A stretch of DNA of 64,000 bases from JAFGCL01 sp964492335. GTDB taxonomy: Bacteria; Chloroflexota; Dehalococcoidia; UBA2247; RBG-13-53-26. Made by a program: the position numbers and the translations under genes. The DNA is taken from assembly GCA_964492335.1 (NCBI GenBank), contig CAZBJX010000011.1, forward strand, positions 1 to 64,000. Direction: 5' to 3'. The notes beneath the pieces are model-generated. The model searched no databases. It had not been told where the DNA came from and saw nothing but the letters and a program-made list of their open reading frames with translations. Every line of letters starts with the position of its first letter. Within the stretch, counting starts at the first letter, position 1. Of the stretch, positions 61,606-64,000 are shown piece by piece.

Positions 61606-61635
61606 ATTATCAGCCCCCGGAGGCGGGGCTGTCAA
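61606..61635 (-). promoter_or_regulatory. maf promoter
   Basis: Minus strand: TTGACA, 18-nt spacer, GATAAT (five of six consensus bases). RNA start near 61599, leader about 36 nt. Confidence 0.6.
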
Positions 61636-61692
61636 AGGCACCCCGGCGCCCCCCGACGGCGTGGGCCCCGTTGGATTTGCGCATGAGGCCTG

Positions 61693-61701
61693 TGATATTA
61701 T
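61693..61701 (+). promoter_or_regulatory. Extended -10 promoter of the phosphoesterase gene
   Basis: TGATATTAT, RNA start near 61708, leader about 59 nt. Confidence 0.5.
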
Positions 61702-61766
61702 AGACGCGCGCTCGAACAGGCACATGCCACGGTCTCCGGACCGTCGGCTGGGAGGGGGTACAGAGA

Positions 61767-63335
61767 ATGGTCCGTAGACTCCTGGCACTGCTCCTGGTTC
61801 TCGCCACGGCGCTCCTGGCCAACACCGGCTGCTCCTCGGACGGCTCCTCCGGCGCCGCGGACTTCACCTTCGTCGTAGTCACCGATGTCCACGCGGACGC
61901 GGAGCACGCCCCTGCCATAGGCCGGCTGGTCGACAGGATCAACGCCGAGTCGCCCGACTTCGTGGTCAACCTGGGAGACCTCATCTTCGAGGGCAATACC
62001 GCCACGGAGGCCCAGGCGCAGGAGTGGTTCGGCGTCTACCGGAACGCCTTCTCGGCCCTGCAGGCGCCCCTCCACAACGCGGTGGGCTGCCACGACGTCA
62101 TCGGCATCGGCTCCGACAACCTGCACAACACGGACTTCGAGTACGGCAAGGCCCTGGTCGCCGAGGCCATCGGAAGGGACGGCCGGACCTACTACTCATT
62201 TGACCATGGCAGGTACCACTGTATCGTGCTCGACCCCAACGACCTGGTCAACGGCGAGCAGGTCTACCGGCTGCCGGATGAAGAGCTGCAGTGGCTGGAC
62301 GAGGACCTGGCAGGCGTGAGAAGAGACGTCCCGCTGCTCTTCTTCTTCAGCGAGCCGACAGTGACCTGGACCAACCGCGGCGCCCTGACCGGCCGCCTGA
62401 CGGGGCGCCAGGCCACGTTCTTCAGCGGCCACCTGCACCACGATCTGGCCATGACCTTCACCGATTTCCCGGAGCAGGTCACCGCCGCCGCCGCCGGGGA
62501 GTGGTGGCAGGGCGTCAACCCTGATGGGAGGCCCCCCGGCTACCGCGTCGTCACCGTGAAGGGGAACAAGATCGAGAGCCTCTACAAAGGGACCGATGAG
62601 GCCAGGACCATCGACCCGAATATGGAGACCATCGTCAGCGGCAAGGTCGACCTCGAGGTCAAGATGGCCAGCTGGAACGGCGCCATGAGCTCGGCCAGCT
62701 ACCAGGTGGACGGCGGGGAGGCGGTGCCGATGGCCCTGTCGCCCAGGGCGAAGTGGATGCTGGCCACTGCGTCATGGGACACAGCGGGACTGGCCGAGGG
62801 CTACCACCAGATCACCTTCAAGGCCAGCGATGACGCCGGCAGCTTCGAGAACGCCAAGCAGATCAAGATCAGCGCCACCGGGACGGTCACCGTCTCCGAC
62901 CTGAACGACCACCTGACCGTATACCAGGGCTCCTACGTCTCGATCGATGGCACGGCGCAGTTCGTCTACCTCGGCCCCCTGTCCATCAGCGGCTTCGAAA
63001 TACCGGATGGCATGGGCTTCGTCTTCATGACAGATGACAGCCAGGGCATCATCGTGCTGGCCGCCGAGGCCCTGTCTCCATCCCTGGGCATCGTCAAGCC
63101 CCATCTGGCCAACGGCGACAGGGTGATCATCAAGGTGGTGCCGCTGCGCATGTCCATGGCCTACGTGACGTCCACCCAGGAGTGGGGCCAGTACTTCGAC
63201 CGGATCAAGAACTACGTCAGCTACCTGCCCCTCACGTCCCGGGAGCCTCGTGACGTGACCCACATAGACCAGATGATGGGTGTGTGGGGCGCCAGGTGGG
63301 TGAGCGTCAACGACCTCACCTTCGTGTCCGGCTGA
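61767..63335 (+). CDS. Lipoprotein metallophosphoesterase-like protein with altered metal site
   Basis: 522 residues. The lipoprotein signal peptide ends LLANTGCSSDG (lipobox, Cys21). A calcineurin-like phosphoesterase domain (about 30-275) has FVVVTDVHAD (motif 1), VNLGDLIFEG (motif 2), AVGCHDVIG (motif 3, usually GNH(D/E); Asn is replaced by Cys), LLFFFSEPTV where the conserved His should be, and FFSGHLHHDLA (motif 5). Two metal ligands are thus missing, so activity may be altered or absent. A beta-rich domain (about 290-380) and a C-terminal region (about 380-522, OB-like VTVSDLNDHLTVYQGSYVSIDGTAQFVYLG) follow. Located outside the membrane. Confidence 0.75.
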   Translation: MVRRLLALLLVLATALLANTGCSSDGSSGAADFTFVVVTDVHADAEHAPAIGRLVDRINAESPDFVVNLGDLIFEGNTATEAQAQEWFGVYRNAFSALQAPLHNAVGCHDVIGIGSDNLHNTDFEYGKALVAEAIGRDGRTYYSFDHGRYHCIVLDPNDLVNGEQVYRLPDEELQWLDEDLAGVRRDVPLLFFFSEPTVTWTNRGALTGRLTGRQATFFSGHLHHDLAMTFTDFPEQVTAAAAGEWWQGVNPDGRPPGYRVVTVKGNKIESLYKGTDEARTIDPNMETIVSGKVDLEVKMASWNGAMSSASYQVDGGEAVPMALSPRAKWMLATASWDTAGLAEGYHQITFKASDDAGSFENAKQIKISATGTVTVSDLNDHLTVYQGSYVSIDGTAQFVYLGPLSISGFEIPDGMGFVFMTDDSQGIIVLAAEALSPSLGIVKPHLANGDRVIIKVVPLRMSMAYVTSTQEWGQYFDRIKNYVSYLPLTSREPRDVTHIDQMMGVWGARWVSVNDLTFVSG

Positions 63336-63372
63336 CGCCGGTCCGCGCCGCCGCTCGCGGTGTCCGGGCCGT

Positions 63373-63618
63373 CTAGAACTCGCCGGGGTGCGCCGGCACG
63401 CCCTTCCACTTGGTGGAGAAGACTATCTTAAGGCTGTTCCAGCGGAGGAGGCCCTTGATCACCTGCCATATGTCCGGCCTGGCAATGGCCACCCGGATCT
63501 TCCACTTCACAGGCTGCTCCGTCTCGACCTGGAGCACCAGGTAGTCCTCCTGCCGAACGAGGCCCGAAATCCTGCCACTGAGCTCCGTCTTGCCAAGGCC
63601 CGTTGAACGCATCAGCAT
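63373..63618 (-). CDS. Small conserved-looking protein, unknown
   Basis: 81 residues, one compact, strand-rich domain: LSGRISGLVRQEDYLVLQVETEQPVKWKIRVAIARPDIWQVIKGLLRW, then SLKIVFSTKWKGVPAHPGEF. No signal peptide or membrane segment. I do not recognise it. Support for being real: a near-consensus promoter at 63761-63789, a purine-rich site (GAGGGAG) upstream, and a clean frame ending exactly at the converging phosphoesterase gene. ATG 63612, two codons in, is an alternative start. The leader is about 136 nt. Confidence 0.6.
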   Translation of the reverse strand: MLMRSTGLGKTELSGRISGLVRQEDYLVLQVETEQPVKWKIRVAIARPDIWQVIKGLLRWNSLKIVFSTKWKGVPAHPGEF

Positions 63619-63760
63619 CTCGCACTCACTCCCTCAGCCGGGTCACCCTCCACCCCGGGCATCCCCCGGGGCAGTCGGGCCCTCTCCCGGCACAGACTGC
63701 CGGCCGCCTCGCTCTCCTGATACCGCGGCCCTTTCCTTTTGCCCCATCCAAATTGTTCGT

Positions 63761-63789
63761 ATTCTACCAATAGTACATCCCGTTGTCAA
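63761..63789 (-). promoter_or_regulatory. Near-consensus promoter of the small gene
   Basis: Minus strand: TTGACA, 17-nt spacer ending TGg, TAGAAT. The best promoter in the window. RNA start near 63754. Confidence 0.7.
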
Positions 63790-63838
63790 GCGGTTTTGGC
63801 GCCGGCTCGGCGCTGTGAACAGCGCTGCGGCCGGGTCT

Positions 63839-63870
63839 TCCCCCGCATGCGCGGCCGCGCATGCGGGGGA
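63839..63870. repeat. 32-nt perfect palindrome near the right edge
   Basis: Arms TCCCCCGCATGCGCGG / CCGCGCATGCGGGGGA. It lies between two divergent promoters and just before the -35 of the rightmost gene, so it could be an operator or transcriptional insulator rather than a terminator. Confidence 0.65.
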
Positions 63871-63874
63871 CCTG

Positions 63875-63903
63875 TTGCGCCTGCGACCACCGTTTGGTAT
63901 CCT
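63875..63903 (+). promoter_or_regulatory. Promoter of the rightmost gene
   Basis: TTGCGC, 17-nt spacer ending TGg, TATCCT. RNA start near 63910, about 9 nt before ATG 63919. Confidence 0.5.
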
Positions 63904-63918
63904 TTTGGCGGGCAAGCC

Positions 63919-64000
63919 ATGCTGGACTTCAGAAGCAGCGCCGGTGAAGTGATCGAGGCCATGGCCGGGAACGAGGAGGCGATCGGCTGCCTCTACCTGG
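63919..64000 (+). CDS. N-terminal fragment of an unknown gene (cut by window)
   Basis: Only 27 residues are present, beginning MLDFRSSAGEVIEAMAGNEEAI. The pattern of small and acidic helix residues with NEEAI resembles the first helix of ferritin/rubrerythrin-like proteins, but 27 residues are too few to assign. It has a promoter and a GGCGGG site upstream. Confidence 0.4.
   Translation, partial: MLDFRSSAGEVIEAMAGNEEAIGCLYL

Noticed and set aside
63761..63780. Second LexA box (ATAGTACATCC)
   Set aside because: Only a half site matches; the other arm is absent.

Overview
This window looks like a chromosomal piece of a GC-rich bacterium. Nothing in it suggests plasmid, phage or transposon origin. 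The mix of genes fits a Chloroflexota/Dehalococcoidia-like or similar poorly cultured lineage: an NrpR-type (DUF128) regulator, a compact lexA-imuB-dnaE2 mutagenesis cassette, TreT-type trehalose synthesis, beta-helix and dockerin secreted proteins, and no outer-membrane or LPS genes. This placement is an inference with low certainty. Genes are tightly packed with many ATGA/GTGA stop-start overlaps.

Layout. (1) 1-6072: surface and envelope proteins: a truncated beta-propeller-like protein, a DUF1616-type membrane protein with a CPBP-family protein, a membrane-anchored beta-helix protein and a polysaccharide flippase. (2) 6057-19527, minus strand: a 12-gene polysaccharide locus running from a structured leader RNA (R1, about 19527-19236) through two GT2 glycosyltransferases, two Gfo/Idh/MocA oxidoreductases, a GT-C-like membrane protein, DUF362, ATP-grasp, GNAT, DegT aminotransferase and FemAB-like genes to a GT4 glycosyltransferase. 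A carbamoyltransferase (19721-21403) diverges from it. (3) 21567-27038: SOS mutagenesis operon lexA-imuB-small protein-dnaE2 behind a promoter that overlaps a perfect palindrome. (4) 27147-28040: DUF72. (5) 28076-35216, minus strand: an osmotic stress island with otsB, otsA, treT, an MscS channel carrying a duplicated C-terminal domain, a CPA2 antiporter with CBS domains, and a universal stress protein. (6) 35378-37235: NrpR-like regulator and a lone hisF. (7) 37460-50441: second polysaccharide locus, again headed by the same kind of leader RNA (R2, about 37475-37766) and a GT2 gene, then a deacetylase-like gene, FemAB, DUF354, methyltransferase, GT4, GT-C-like membrane protein, polysaccharide deacetylase and GNAT. 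It faces a convergent flippase whose last extracytoplasmic loop holds repeat domains. (8) 50714-64000: secreted beta-helix/dockerin protein, flavodoxin-like, cysM, PfkB kinase, acyltransferase, MFS exporter, a small DNA-binding protein, HesB-fold protein, HI0933-type flavoprotein, Maf, an atypical metallophosphoesterase and two ends of unknown genes.

The strongest candidate for something undescribed is the R1/R2 pair. These are two roughly 290-nt transcribed elements in opposite orientations, 18 kb apart. Each starts at a promoter, ends in a near-identical intrinsic terminator, and sits about 110-120 nt before a GT2 gene that heads a polysaccharide locus. Their 3' domains share long identical blocks and a hairpin with three compensatory base-pair changes, so the conserved feature is RNA structure. 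A regulatory (antitermination or riboswitch-like) role is inferred.

A second window-wide pattern is promoter architecture. Eighteen transcription units are preceded by TGnTAnnnT (extended -10). The promoters without TGn have a good TTGACA-like -35 instead. Several -10 boxes lie so close to the start codon that the mRNAs should be leaderless, and this was used to choose starts. Several units end in long perfect GC-rich hairpins without a T tract.
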